Shown: positions 44,677 through 54,191, counted from the stretch's first letter. The stretch: DNA of 64,000 nucleotides from Microcosmobacter sp040493455 (GCF_040493455.1 NZ_JANFDA010000002.1:1-64000), one strand, 5' to 3'. Program-made: numbers and translations. The notes: generated by a model from the sequence alone, not told the origin.

Positions 44677-46329
44677 ATGAGAAAAAAACTACTTTTTTCT
44701 ATACTATTTTTGTTTAGTATAGTGCTAACTTTTGCCCAAGGTATCTTTGACGACTCAATACATACTGCAGTGGGTTTTGGAAGTGTTAATTCACCAGGTG
44801 GTGAAGGGGTTCAAAATGTAATCGATCAAAATTCTGCTACTAAATTCTTAGACTTCAATGCTTTTGATGGTATTGGGTTTGAGGTAGATTTACTTGGAGA
44901 TCCTAAAATTGCTGTAGCCATTGAAATTGTCACAGCCAATGATGCTCCAGAACGAGACCCTACGGACTATGAGATATTTGGATCTAATAACGGTACTGAT
45001 TATACCAGTATTGCTACTGGAAGTATCCCTTGTATATCTGATCGTTTTTTCTCAAGAACATTCTCGTTTGCTAATTCAACGTCCTATACATACTATAGGG
45101 TAAACTTTACAGGTACGTGTGCTGCAAGTACTATAAATCAGATTGCAGATGTACAGCTTTTTGAAACCATTGGTACTGCTCCAACCATTGATTGCCCAGC
45201 AAATATTAGTGTTGATAACGATCCTGGAGAATGTGGCGCAATAGTAAATTATTCAATAACAGCGAATGATGCTGAAGATGGTGCTTTAACGCCTGTAATT
45301 ACTTCTGGTCTTGCTTCTGGAGAATTATTCCCAGTTGGAGTTACTGAAGTTTTTGCAAGCGCTACAGATAGTGATGCTAATACTGTAAGCTGTAGCTTTA
45401 CTGTGACCGTAACTGATATTGAAACTCCTGTTGGTGGTTGTCCAAGTGATATCACTCAAATGGCTGCAAACCCTGGAGACATGGACGCAGTTGTTAACTA
45501 CAGTTTAAGTCCAACTGATAATTGTGATCTTATTAATCCTCTCACTGGATTTACACCTCTAGCTAATATTAATAACAAAGCTTATTATTTATCTGATGCT
45601 GCCTTTACTCCTCAAGATGCTTTTACTGATGCATTAGCTCAAGGCGGATTTGTTGGTACTATTAGAAATGATTCTGAAAACACGCAGTTGAACAGTGCAA
45701 TAGCTTCTATTGGTGCTGCAGGTAATATACTTATAGGCTTTAATGATGTTGACACTGAAGGTAATTTCGTTTGGCATAGTGGTGATACGTCTACTTATGA
45801 CAACTGGAACGCTGGTGAACCTAATAATGCAGGAAATGAGGATTATACTGTAATACAATCTACTGGTGGATGGAATGATGTTAATAATACTCTGACCTAT
45901 CGTTATTTACTAGAATTAGATTACTTACCAGAACAAACAGCAGGACTGCCAAGTGGTAGTGCTTTCCCAATAGGAACTACTACTAATACATTTCTAATTA
46001 CAGATATCTCTGGCAACTTTGTTACTTGTTCTTTTGATGTCACTGTTGAGGAAAACTTGAGTGTGGATGACTTTACACTTTCTAGCAGTTTATCAGTATT
46101 TCCAAATCCGTCACATTCTATTATTACATTACAAGGTAGTAATGGTATACGTATTAATTCGGTGAATATTATAGACCTAAATGGGAGAATACTTCAATCA
46201 ATTTCTGATGTTGAATTGATAGATTCTCAAAAACATATAGACGTGTCTATTCTATCTTCAGGAATTTACTTCATGAAAGTTGAAGATCTAGAAGGTCGAG
46301 TTGCTTTAAAACGATTTATTAAAAAGTAA
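44677..46329 (+). CDS. T9SS-exported protein with HYR and C-type lectin domains
   Basis: 550 residues. Signal peptide at 1-20 (ends TFAQG). A discoidin-like (F5/8 type C) beta domain covers about 25-160 (VEFDVLLGDPKIAVAIEIVT-type strands). A first HYR domain runs about 170-250 (DCPANISVDNDPGECGAIVNY). A second HYR domain begins near 258 (GCPSDITQMAANPGD), is interrupted by a C-type lectin domain (about 295-415) and resumes at TAGLPSGSAFPIGTTTNTF. The lectin has EPN (GEPNNAGNEDY) and WND (GGWNDVNN), the calcium- and mannose-type sugar site. A type A sorting domain (FPNPSHS near 485) ends the protein. It likely binds glycans at the cell surface or in the medium. Confidence 0.87.
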   Translation: MRKKLLFSILFLFSIVLTFAQGIFDDSIHTAVGFGSVNSPGGEGVQNVIDQNSATKFLDFNAFDGIGFEVDLLGDPKIAVAIEIVTANDAPERDPTDYEIFGSNNGTDYTSIATGSIPCISDRFFSRTFSFANSTSYTYYRVNFTGTCAASTINQIADVQLFETIGTAPTIDCPANISVDNDPGECGAIVNYSITANDAEDGALTPVITSGLASGELFPVGVTEVFASATDSDANTVSCSFTVTVTDIETPVGGCPSDITQMAANPGDMDAVVNYSLSPTDNCDLINPLTGFTPLANINNKAYYLSDAAFTPQDAFTDALAQGGFVGTIRNDSENTQLNSAIASIGAAGNILIGFNDVDTEGNFVWHSGDTSTYDNWNAGEPNNAGNEDYTVIQSTGGWNDVNNTLTYRYLLELDYLPEQTAGLPSGSAFPIGTTTNTFLITDISGNFVTCSFDVTVEENLSVDDFTLSSSLSVFPNPSHSIITLQGSNGIRINSVNIIDLNGRILQSISDVELIDSQKHIDVSILSSGIYFMKVEDLEGRVALKRFIKK

Positions 46330-46383
46330 TCTTCATCCTGAGTGTTCTCTTTGACTCTGATCAAGGAACATTCTTATAGATAT

Positions 46384-46415
46384 AAAAAAACGCAATCGTT
46401 CAGATTGCGTTTTTT
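46384..46415. terminator. Bidirectional terminator between the lectin and LRR genes
   Basis: CGCAATC (46391-46397) and GATTGCG (46403-46409) make the stem with loop GTTCA. Seven A precede and six T follow, so it serves both convergent genes. A degenerate hairpin (TGTTC...GAACA, about 46344-46371) lies just before it. Confidence 0.92.
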
Positions 46416-46434
46416 ATTTGATTTCCTTATTTAT

Positions 46435-49164
46435 TTACCTAACAATTAGTTTCTTGGTAATCACTCCTCTATCTGTTTCTAAATTCAAAATATAGATTCC
46501 TGAAGGAAGCATGCTTATATCAATTATATCCAGACTTTGATTTAGGTTCAATAACCTGCTCCCTCGCAAATCATATAATGAAAAAGATTCTATCAAAATC
46601 GAAGATGACACATCTAAGAAAATTTTATCATTAGCTGGATTTGGATAAACAGAAATTAAATTATCTAAATTGAACTCGTCTATACTTAATGGGTCTATAA
46701 CCTCAGTAGTTACCATGTTTGTAATAATCGGTGCGTTAAAATCAAAATAAATTTCTGCGTTGTTACTAAAACTATCACCAACTAGCAATGTATTTAATGT
46801 TTTTATTTTGAACAACACATAGCCGTCATTATGATCGTCATCAAAAGGTAATTGTATGTTTTCAAAAATAAATTCTACTTCATTTTCATTAGTAATTCTG
46901 GTATAAAAATCATGGCTAGCATTTAATGGTACTAAAGACGATATATCATATTTAGTTGTATCAATGACATCTTTAACAACTACATTTATTGCACTTGCAG
47001 TACCTGTATTTTCAAATCGTATTAGATAATGTACATACTCTCCCACTAAATCTATTGTAACCGTTTGTCCTTCTAAACAGGTTTTATCATTAGGGTCGAA
47101 TGAATTTACTATTTCCTGATTTAAAACTGCCGTATTATCATTTGGCGTTTCGTCTACATCGGAAGGCGTTATAGTTGCTGTATAATTTAAAATGTCGCCT
47201 CCGTTTAGTGGAAAGTTCGGATCTACTGGTGTATTTAATGTCATGGTAAAGTCAATCTCTCTGGATTCAAATGGTAAGAGATTTGAATAATCCCATGATA
47301 AGTTGCCAGTCGTCTGATTATCTGCTGCTGGTGAAACCGAAAACAAATCCATGTAATCGTCATTAAATACAAACTCTACACTACCTGATAGCACTGTGTT
47401 TCCTTTATTTTTGTAGCTAATCTTATAATCGGTCTCAAAACCTGGTCGAGCTTCTTCCAGAGGTATTATAGAAATTTCTAAATCGTTGTGAACACCATTT
47501 GGCGTTATACAAAAATCTTGCACGTTTGGACTTGCATCTTGTGGGAAATCAATAGATACATTATTCGGCGATACTATAAAATAATCTGGATTCTCTAATT
47601 GAGGTGTCAATGTATAATTGCCTTCTTGGATTGGCATAAAATATTCTCCATCATCAGTACTGTAAAACATACTGTTTAAAGATCCGTCTGTAATCTGCAT
47701 TGCCAAATTTGAATAATCAATATCTGCCAAGCTACATCCATTATTATCACTATCGAAAATAGTATTTCCAGTTACTGTATAATATTCACCTCCAGGCGTA
47801 AAAGAACAGTATTCTGTGAATACAACCTCCTGATCTGTCATAAATTGAATATCGTCAGCTAAATAGGAATTAACATCATCAACACAAATAGCTTCTATAA
47901 GCGGTAAGCTGTTTAGATTGAAATTATCCAATACAAAACCCCAATCGTAATTTTCGTTATTCCCGTTTTTAAGGTTTATATAAACAAGATTAGGGTTGTG
48001 TGTAAAGAGTAATTCATCTGAACTGTTATTCCATAGGTTAGTTAGTACACTGAAATCCAATTCAGTAAATTGATTATATGAAAAATCCATCTGCCTTACG
48101 CCATCATGAAGCCCAATAATTTCAGTAAGGTTATTATTGGATACAAGCAATTGATCAACATTTGGATTATTACTTATATCTATGCTTGTAAGTGCATTAT
48201 TATTGAGCTCTATCCAATTTAGAGTAGATGCGCCATTTAAATTAATTGAGGAAATATTATTATCATCTGCATACAAATAGTAGAGCAGAGTATTTGACGA
48301 AAGGTCTAAGTTTGTGATTTGATTATTATCAATATCAATCGAAGTCAAATCGCTTAACATACTTATGTCTAGCAAAGTAATCGCATTATCATTTACAGAT
48401 AGCGTTAGTAAATCTGTAGCGCCACTAAGATTGATTGAACTAATTTGATTATTTCCTATACTTAAAAACTTCAATGGCGTTGTACTACTTAAATCTAAAC
48501 CGGTAAACTGATTATAGCCTAAGTACAAGCTTTCGAGACTTGTTGCTCCATTAATATTGATACTAGATAATTGATTTTCTGCAGCACCTAAATGGTATAA
48601 CGCAGTATTGTTACTAATATCAAGACTTGTCAATGCATTATTATTTAGGTATACACTTTGAAGTGATGAATTAGTACTTAGGTCCAGGCTAGCTATTTGA
48701 TTGTAATCTGCTTGAAGTTGTTCTAAAAGAGTTAGCCCTGTAATATTAAGATTTACAATTGAACCTTCTTCTCCAAATTCACCAACTATAGTTAAATAAC
48801 GAAGAGCTGTATTATTAGATAAATCTATTGTATCCGCTGAGCAATAAGACGCATCCAGATTCGTCAAAGCTACATTAGCACTTAAATCTATTGTTGTTAT
48901 GGGGTTACTGGCAATATTTAATGTTTGAAGATTAATAAAGGCTTCTATACCTGTTAAATCCGATATATTTTTATGAGACAATGATAAAGAAGTCACCTGT
49001 AGTGCTTCTGATTCCTGTATTTCACCATCATTATTAGAATCTATTGTTGTGGAATTATTAAGCAGTGCATTTTTAAAATTTGCATCTGGTATATTAACAA
49101 TTTGAGTAAATCCAAATTGAAAACTAAAACATATGATAGTAGTAAATAGTAGTTTTAATTTCAT
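46435..49164 (-). CDS. T9SS-exported leucine-rich-repeat protein
   Basis: 909 residues. Signal peptide at 1-20 (ends FTQ). About fifteen leucine-rich repeats of 20-23 residues (about 60-400) follow, of the type LSLSHKNISDLTGIEAF and LYLNNNALTSLDISNN, forming a curved solenoid. Then come a cysteine-containing linker, a carboxypeptidase-regulatory-like domain (about 470-560), the conserved-repeat stalk (SFDPNDKTCLEG, then RFENTGTASAINV, about 570-820) and a type A sorting domain with VYPNP near 840. It probably binds proteins or glycans at the surface. The C-terminal 440 residues parallel those of the FG-GAP protein at 5534-9106. Confidence 0.9.
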   Translation of the reverse strand: MKLKLLFTTIICFSFQFGFTQIVNIPDANFKNALLNNSTTIDSNNDGEIQESEALQVTSLSLSHKNISDLTGIEAFINLQTLNIASNPITTIDLSANVALTNLDASYCSADTIDLSNNTALRYLTIVGEFGEEGSIVNLNITGLTLLEQLQADYNQIASLDLSTNSSLQSVYLNNNALTSLDISNNTALYHLGAAENQLSSININGATSLESLYLGYNQFTGLDLSSTTPLKFLSIGNNQISSINLSGATDLLTLSVNDNAITLLDISMLSDLTSIDIDNNQITNLDLSSNTLLYYLYADDNNISSINLNGASTLNWIELNNNALTSIDISNNPNVDQLLVSNNNLTEIIGLHDGVRQMDFSYNQFTELDFSVLTNLWNNSSDELLFTHNPNLVYINLKNGNNENYDWGFVLDNFNLNSLPLIEAICVDDVNSYLADDIQFMTDQEVVFTEYCSFTPGGEYYTVTGNTIFDSDNNGCSLADIDYSNLAMQITDGSLNSMFYSTDDGEYFMPIQEGNYTLTPQLENPDYFIVSPNNVSIDFPQDASPNVQDFCITPNGVHNDLEISIIPLEEARPGFETDYKISYKNKGNTVLSGSVEFVFNDDYMDLFSVSPAADNQTTGNLSWDYSNLLPFESREIDFTMTLNTPVDPNFPLNGGDILNYTATITPSDVDETPNDNTAVLNQEIVNSFDPNDKTCLEGQTVTIDLVGEYVHYLIRFENTGTASAINVVVKDVIDTTKYDISSLVPLNASHDFYTRITNENEVEFIFENIQLPFDDDHNDGYVLFKIKTLNTLLVGDSFSNNAEIYFDFNAPIITNMVTTEVIDPLSIDEFNLDNLISVYPNPANDKIFLDVSSSILIESFSLYDLRGSRLLNLNQSLDIIDISMLPSGIYILNLETDRGVITKKLIVR

Positions 49165-49302
49165 AGTAAACTTTTCTTATTAATTGAGAGCAATAGTCAC
49201 GTAAAGCTACACGATTTTATTAATTAAACTACTAATTATCTTACATTTATTAGTATATAAATTTCATTATCAAATATTTAACAGCATAAATTAGCACTAA
49301 AT

Positions 49303-49333
49303 AAAAAACGCAACCCTATTGGATTGCGTTTTT
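49303..49333 (-). terminator. Rho-independent terminator of dnaK
   Basis: CGCAA (49309-49313) and TTGCG (49324-49328), with further G-C pairs inside, form the stem. Read on the minus strand it ends in six U (49308-49303). It lies about 50 bases after the dnaK stop, beyond a palindromic repeat. Confidence 0.85.
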
Positions 49334-49350
49334 AGTTATGTTTATGAGAG

Positions 49351-49379
49351 TGAGATCCTGAATCAAGTTCAGGATGACA
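49351..49379. repeat. Palindromic intergenic repeat after dnaK
   Basis: ATCCTGAA and TTCAGGAT form an 8-bp hairpin with loop TCAAG, flanked by GAG and GACA. The loop is the reverse complement of the CTTGA loop of the repeat at 11452-11478, and the first half recurs at 11500-11515. These belong to the same dispersed family. Confidence 0.8.
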
Positions 49380-49384
49380 AGTCA

Positions 49385-51289
49385 TTACTTTACTTCTTCG
49401 AAGTCTACGTCTTCAACATCGCTACCTTCTTCTGCTTGCCCTCCAGCATTAGCTTCTGGTCCAGCAGCTCCTCCAGCTTGTGCATCTTGCTGAGCTTTGT
49501 ACATTTCCTCAGAAGCAACTTTCCAAGCTTCGTTGATTTTCTCTAAAGCTGGATCGATTACTGAAACATCTTTAGTTTCATAAGCTTTCTTCAACTCTTC
49601 AAGTGCATCTTCGATTGGCTTTTTCTTATCATCAGATAATTTATCACCAAACTCACTTAATTGTTTTTCCGTTTGGAAAATCATTGCGTCAGCACTATTT
49701 AGTTTGTCAGCAGTCTCTTTTGCTTTAGCATCTGCTTCTGCATTTGCTTCTGCTTCAGCTTTCATCTTTTCGATTTCTTCATCTGTTAATCCAGAAGATG
49801 CTTCAATTCTGATATTTTGAGACTTACCAGTAGCTTTATCTGCTGCAGATACGTTGATAATTCCGTTTGCATCAATATCGAATGTTACTTCAATTTGAGG
49901 CACACCTCTTGGTGCTGGTGGAATACCGTCTAAATGGAAACGACCAATTGTTTTGTTATCAGCCGCCATTGGACGCTCTCCTTGCAGTACATGAATTTCT
50001 ACTGAAGGCTGATTGTCAGCCGCTGTAGAGAATACTTGTGATTTCTTAGTTGGGATTGTTGTATTAGCATCAATCAACTTCGTCATTACATTCCCCATAG
50101 TTTCGATACCTAGAGATAATGGTGTTACATCTAGAAGTAATACATCTTTCACATCTCCTGTTAATACACCTCCTTGGATACCTGCTCCAACTGCTACAAC
50201 TTCATCTGGGTTTACACCTTTACTTGGTGCTTTTCCGAAGAATTTCTCAACTGCAGCTTGTACAGCAGGAATACGTGTAGAACCACCAACTAAAATAACT
50301 TCGTCGATATCTCCTGTAGACAATCCAGCAGCTTTTAATGCTGTTTGGCAAGGCTCAATCGTACGTTTTACTAAATCGTCAATTAATTGCTCAAACTTAG
50401 AACGAGTCAAAGTTCTTACTAAGTGCTTAGGCCCACTAGCTGTTGCAGTGATATATGGTAAGTTGATTTCAGTTTGCGCAGAAGATGATAACTCAATCTT
50501 CGCTTTTTCTGAAGCTTCTTTAAGACGCTGTAAAGCCATAGGGTCTTTACGTAAATCCATACCTTCTTCGGCATTAAACTCATCAGCTAACCAATTGATG
50601 ATCTTTTCATCTACATCATCACCACCTAAGTGTGTATCACCATCAGTAGATAATACTTCGAATACACCATCTCCTAATTCAAGGATAGATACATCGTGCG
50701 TACCACCACCAAAATCGAATACAACAATCTTTTGGTCTGTACCTTTCTTATCCAAACCATATGCTAAAGCGGCAGCAGTTGGTTCGTTGATAATTCTACG
50801 AACTTTTAAACCTGCAATTTCTCCAGCTTCTTTAGTTGCTTGTCTTTGCGCATCGTTAAAGTATGCTGGTACAGTAATTACTGCTTCACTTACTGAAGCT
50901 CCTAAATAATCTTCAGCAGTTTTTTTCATTTTTTGAAGTACCATAGCAGATAATTCTTGTGGTGTATACAAACGACCATCGATATCTACTCTTGGTGTAT
51001 CGTTATCTCCTTTTACAACTTTATAAGGTACACGTTCTGCTTCTTTTTTAGATTCAGAATACTTATTACCCATAAAACGTTTTATAGAGTATACAGTTTT
51101 TGTAGGATTGGTTACTGCTTGACGTTTAGCAGGATCACCAACCTTGATTTCACCGCCTTCAACGAAAGCAATAACAGAAGGTGTTGTTCTTTTTCCTTCT
51201 GCATTAGGGATCACAACTGGCTCATTACCTTCCATTACAGAAACGCAAGAGTTTGTTGTTCCTAAGTCAATTCCTATAATCTTACTCAT
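49385..51289 (-). CDS. dnaK: Molecular chaperone DnaK (Hsp70)
   Basis: 634 residues. The ATPase domain starts IIGIDLGTTNSCV and contains VFDFGGGTHDVSIL (here H replaces the usual F/T) and ILVGGSTRIPAVQ. The substrate domain and the lid follow, with the acidic end VEDVDFEEVK typical of the bacterial protein. It folds proteins with DnaJ and GrpE, neither of which is adjacent. A palindrome and an odd promoter lie upstream (51339-51379). Its terminator is at 49303-49333. Confidence 0.98.
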   Translation of the reverse strand: MSKIIGIDLGTTNSCVSVMEGNEPVVIPNAEGKRTTPSVIAFVEGGEIKVGDPAKRQAVTNPTKTVYSIKRFMGNKYSESKKEAERVPYKVVKGDNDTPRVDIDGRLYTPQELSAMVLQKMKKTAEDYLGASVSEAVITVPAYFNDAQRQATKEAGEIAGLKVRRIINEPTAAALAYGLDKKGTDQKIVVFDFGGGTHDVSILELGDGVFEVLSTDGDTHLGGDDVDEKIINWLADEFNAEEGMDLRKDPMALQRLKEASEKAKIELSSSAQTEINLPYITATASGPKHLVRTLTRSKFEQLIDDLVKRTIEPCQTALKAAGLSTGDIDEVILVGGSTRIPAVQAAVEKFFGKAPSKGVNPDEVVAVGAGIQGGVLTGDVKDVLLLDVTPLSLGIETMGNVMTKLIDANTTIPTKKSQVFSTAADNQPSVEIHVLQGERPMAADNKTIGRFHLDGIPPAPRGVPQIEVTFDIDANGIINVSAADKATGKSQNIRIEASSGLTDEEIEKMKAEAEANAEADAKAKETADKLNSADAMIFQTEKQLSEFGDKLSDDKKKPIEDALEELKKAYETKDVSVIDPALEKINEAWKVASEEMYKAQQDAQAGGAAGPEANAGGQAEEGSDVEDVDFEEVK

Positions 51290-51338
51290 TGTATTATTGT
51301 TAATGTTATGTTGTACAAATTAATTTCGAACTGTTTAA

Positions 51339-51354
51339 GTCAATCTTTATGCCA
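51339..51354 (-). promoter_or_regulatory. Sigma-54-like -24/-12 element upstream of dnaK
   Basis: The minus strand reads TGGCAT, five bases, TTGAC (51354-51339), resembling the TGGCAC-N5-TTGCW pattern with two changes, one of them in the important -12 GC. Transcription would begin about 38 bases before the ATG. It could also be coincidental. Confidence 0.35.
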
Positions 51355-51366
51355 ATGAAAAAATGC

Positions 51367-51379
51367 TGACATGATGTCA
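51367..51379. promoter_or_regulatory. Palindrome TGACAT-G-ATGTCA upstream of dnaK
   Basis: TGACAT and ATGTCA are inverted repeats around one base, 12 bases upstream of the sigma-54-like element on the minus strand. It is a plausible binding site for a heat-shock regulator. It does not match CIRCE (TTAGCACTC-N9-GAGTGCTAA). Confidence 0.5.
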
Positions 51380-51457
51380 TTATTTTTCTGTTCTGAAAAA
51401 AAACGCACGACATAACAGTCAAAACTCCTATTTTTATGCCTAAATAAAATCAACTGC

Positions 51458-52879
51458 ATGGAATGTATTTCAGTTTTTGACATGCTGAAAATTGGTGTAG
51501 GTCCTTCTAGTTCGCATACACTTGGACCATGGCGTGCTGCAGAACGTTGGATACAAGAACTCAAAGACTCCAATAGTTTTGACAGCATAGACAGTGTGAC
51601 TGTAGACTTGTATGGTTCTTTATCGCTTACTGGAAGAGGTCACGCAACGGATTTGGCTGTGATGCTTGGACTGCTGGGCAAAGATCCTGAAACCATTCCT
51701 ACGAAAGAGATTTCTAGTTTAATTGATGCTATTAAAACGCATAAGATCCTCAATTTTAATGGTGAATTGCAATTAGATTTTGATCCAGAGAAGGATATCG
51801 TTTTCAATAAAACATTTTTACCATTTCATGCCAATGGACTCACGTTTACAGCTATTTCTAAAGCAGGCACAATAACATCTACGTTTTATTCGATTGGTGG
51901 TGGATTTGTTGTGAAGGAAGATCAGGATAACTCAAAGAAGAATTTTGAAATAAAATGCTCCTTCCCATATCCTATCGAAAAAGGCGAAGATCTTCTGAGA
52001 AATTGTAAAGCCTGGGATAAGTCTGTTTCTGAAGTGGTTTTAGATAATGAAAAGTCTATTCGTACAGAAGAAGACATAGATTATGAGTTAAAGCGTATTT
52101 GGGATACGATGCTCGAGTGTATGTATATAGGCTGTCATACCGAAGGTTATCTTCCTGGAGGCTTAAACGTGAAGCGTCGTGCTTTTGATATGCACAACAA
52201 TCTTAAAGGTGAAGAACCTTATAAGAATCCTGTTGAATGGATTTATGCCATTAGAAATACCGAGGTAAGATTCCGTCAAATCATAAAATGGGTAAGTTGT
52301 TTTGCACTGGCTGTCAATGAAGTTAATGCTTCTCTAGGTCGTGTGGTCACAGCACCTACCAATGGAAGTGCTGGTGTAATCCCAGCTGTGCTGATGTATT
52401 ATTTGGTTATTGAAAATCATGATGGGAATTTTGAAGACATCAAAAAGTTTCTTCTGGTTGCTGGTGAAATCGGCAGTATCTTTAAGAAAGGTGCTACGAT
52501 TAGTGCTGCAATGGGTGGCTGTCAAGCAGAAATAGGTGTCTCTTCAGCTATGGCTGCCGCTGGTTTGTGTGAACTATTAGGCGGTACACCTGAACAGGTT
52601 TTAGCTTCTGCTGAAATTGCAATGGAGCATCATCTTGGACTAACTTGTGACCCTGTTGGTGGCTTGGTACAAGTACCTTGTATAGAACGCAATGCTATGG
52701 GCGCCATAAAAGCTATTAATGCTGCTGAATTGGCTCTGGATGCTAATCCTGAGGATCTAAAAGTACCACTCGACAAAGTTGTTGACACCATGTGGGAAAC
52801 TGCCCAGAATATGAACACCAAATACAAAGAAACTAGTGAAGGCGGCTTAGCCGTACGTGTAAATATGGCGGATTGTTAG
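51458..52879 (+). CDS. sdaA: L-serine ammonia-lyase (iron-sulfur type)
   Basis: 473 residues, a fused beta and alpha chain serine dehydratase. The N-terminus SVFDMLKIGVGPSSSHTLGPWRAAERW is the beta domain signature. The alpha part has VTAPTNGSAGVIPAVLMYY near 291-309, CQAEIGVSSAMAAAGLCELLGG near 350-371, and AEIAMEHHLGLTCDPVGGLVQVPCIERNAMGA near 387-418; Cys351, Cys400 and Cys411-type cysteines should bind the 4Fe-4S cluster. It converts serine to pyruvate and ammonia. The gene is divergent from dnaK with 168 bases between. Confidence 0.95.
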   Translation: MECISVFDMLKIGVGPSSSHTLGPWRAAERWIQELKDSNSFDSIDSVTVDLYGSLSLTGRGHATDLAVMLGLLGKDPETIPTKEISSLIDAIKTHKILNFNGELQLDFDPEKDIVFNKTFLPFHANGLTFTAISKAGTITSTFYSIGGGFVVKEDQDNSKKNFEIKCSFPYPIEKGEDLLRNCKAWDKSVSEVVLDNEKSIRTEEDIDYELKRIWDTMLECMYIGCHTEGYLPGGLNVKRRAFDMHNNLKGEEPYKNPVEWIYAIRNTEVRFRQIIKWVSCFALAVNEVNASLGRVVTAPTNGSAGVIPAVLMYYLVIENHDGNFEDIKKFLLVAGEIGSIFKKGATISAAMGGCQAEIGVSSAMAAAGLCELLGGTPEQVLASAEIAMEHHLGLTCDPVGGLVQVPCIERNAMGAIKAINAAELALDANPEDLKVPLDKVVDTMWETAQNMNTKYKETSEGGLAVRVNMADC

Positions 52880-53022
52880 TCTACTTAACGATAAATTAAA
52901 TTACTTAACTTTTATATAGGGTTAATTTAAACTTAGAGTCAATAAGTTTATAAAAAGGTAAATTTCAGTTATCCTTTACTTCATATTTAATATGGATTTT
53001 TGATTGATTCAAATCCTCAAGT

Positions 53023-53652
53023 GTGAAAGATTTCAAATTCATTATTATTCCTGTAATTATTCTTGTTTATTTTTTGATTAGTAGCCAAAATTCAATTTCG
53101 AAAATAGACACAGGAGATATCGTATTTACCTCTTTTAATTTCAAAGGAGCTGATCAATTTTCAATAATAACATTAAGCGATATTCAGCCAAATACTACTA
53201 TTTATTTTTCAGATTCTGAATGGAATGGAAATAGATTCGGAATTGATGAAGGATGCATGACCTGGAATTCTGGTCACAGAGTAATAAAATCTGGGACAAA
53301 GATATTTTTTAAAAACATCTCTACTTTTCCAGTCGCAACTATTGGAAAAGTAACTAGCACTCTAAAATTATCCACTGATAATGATGCCCTATTTGCTTAC
53401 ACTGGAAATCCTAGATTACCAACGACTTTCTTAGCAGCAATTTCTAATTCTAAGAAAAGTTATGGCACATTAATAAATACTGGGTTAATAGAAGGACAAA
53501 GTGCAATCACATTCCCGAAAGGAACATATAAGGCCTATATAAAAGATGAAAACTTTTCCTTTTTAGCCAAAAATCGAACAGAGGCAAAATTAAACTCAAG
53601 TATTTTCATCTTTTTTAAAGACAGCATAAATGCTTTAGCTCAAGGAAATTAG
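53023..53652 (+). CDS. Secreted protein with an LTD-like beta domain, function unknown
   Basis: 209 residues from GTG 53023; no ATG is available nearby in frame. A hydrophobic N-terminus (FIIIPVIILVYFLISS) suggests export or a membrane anchor. The segment GDIVFTSFNFKGADQFSIITLSDIQPNTTIYFSDSEWNG and later ALFAYTGNP resemble the lamin-tail-like domain of some flavobacterial secreted proteins (SIITLSDIQPNTTIYFSD is the most telling stretch). No catalytic residues are clear. Its 3' end overlaps the convergent NTF2-like gene by four bases. Confidence 0.6.
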   Translation: MKDFKFIIIPVIILVYFLISSQNSISKIDTGDIVFTSFNFKGADQFSIITLSDIQPNTTIYFSDSEWNGNRFGIDEGCMTWNSGHRVIKSGTKIFFKNISTFPVATIGKVTSTLKLSTDNDALFAYTGNPRLPTTFLAAISNSKKSYGTLINTGLIEGQSAITFPKGTYKAYIKDENFSFLAKNRTEAKLNSSIFIFFKDSINALAQGN

Positions 53653-54122
53653 CCTTTATCACAAGTAGAACGTCTTCTTGAATCGATTAAGTAAATTATT
53701 CTCCACTTCCCTTCTGTTTTTACGAGTTGAAAAGAATTTACGCCGCAATGACTGAACTGGTCATTATACCAAAACTCATAATCAACCCAAGCATTTGCCA
53801 TATTAGCATCTACTTGAATACTAAAGTCAGTTAGGCGCTCATCCCATTTTTGGTCTGCAGGTCTATTAGCTATGGCATTTAGTAAATTGTCTGGACCTCC
53901 ATCATCTTTTAAAACCCCTTCCCCTTCTTTATTGATAAATGCTGTCTGCATAACGACCTTGTCGATCATTACAGATTTCATCATGGTAGTGTCACCTTTG
54001 TGAAATCCGTCAAAAAAAGTTTCGATAGTCTTCTTTACCTCTATCTGTTGTGGAGACATAGATGATTGTGAAGAAACAGTACTGGCGATTAAAAAAGCTA
54101 GATAAGTAAAAATACGATACAT
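53649..54122 (-). CDS. NTF2-like/SnoaL-type periplasmic protein
   Basis: 157 residues with a signal peptide (about 1-18, ends TVSSQS). The body FFDGFHKGDTTMMKSVMIDKVVMQTAF, then WVDYEFWYNDQFSHCGVNSFQLVKTEGKWRIIYLIDSRR, fits the DUF4440/NTF2-like cone fold. Such proteins bind small ligands or have unknown enzymatic roles. One late cysteine pair (C-G-V and STCDKG) might form a disulfide. It overlaps the 209-residue gene at the 3' end and has no operon partner. Confidence 0.8.
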   Translation of the reverse strand: MYRIFTYLAFLIASTVSSQSSMSPQQIEVKKTIETFFDGFHKGDTTMMKSVMIDKVVMQTAFINKEGEGVLKDDGGPDNLLNAIANRPADQKWDERLTDFSIQVDANMANAWVDYEFWYNDQFSHCGVNSFQLVKTEGKWRIIYLIDSRRRSTCDKG

Positions 54123-54191
54123 GATTGATAAGTTTTCCTCAAAGTAATTGAAAACAAATCAACGAATAAGGGAAGTAAAGAAAACTTTAAC

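Noticed and set aside
50013..50909. 298-codon open frame on the plus strand opposite dnaK
   Set aside because: It is the shadow of the dnaK coding frame; its sequence is low in hydrophobic order, shows no motif, and dnaK is certain.
51290..51457. CIRCE heat-shock operator
   Set aside because: No TTAGCACTC/GAGTGCTAA pair was found; the palindrome present is different.
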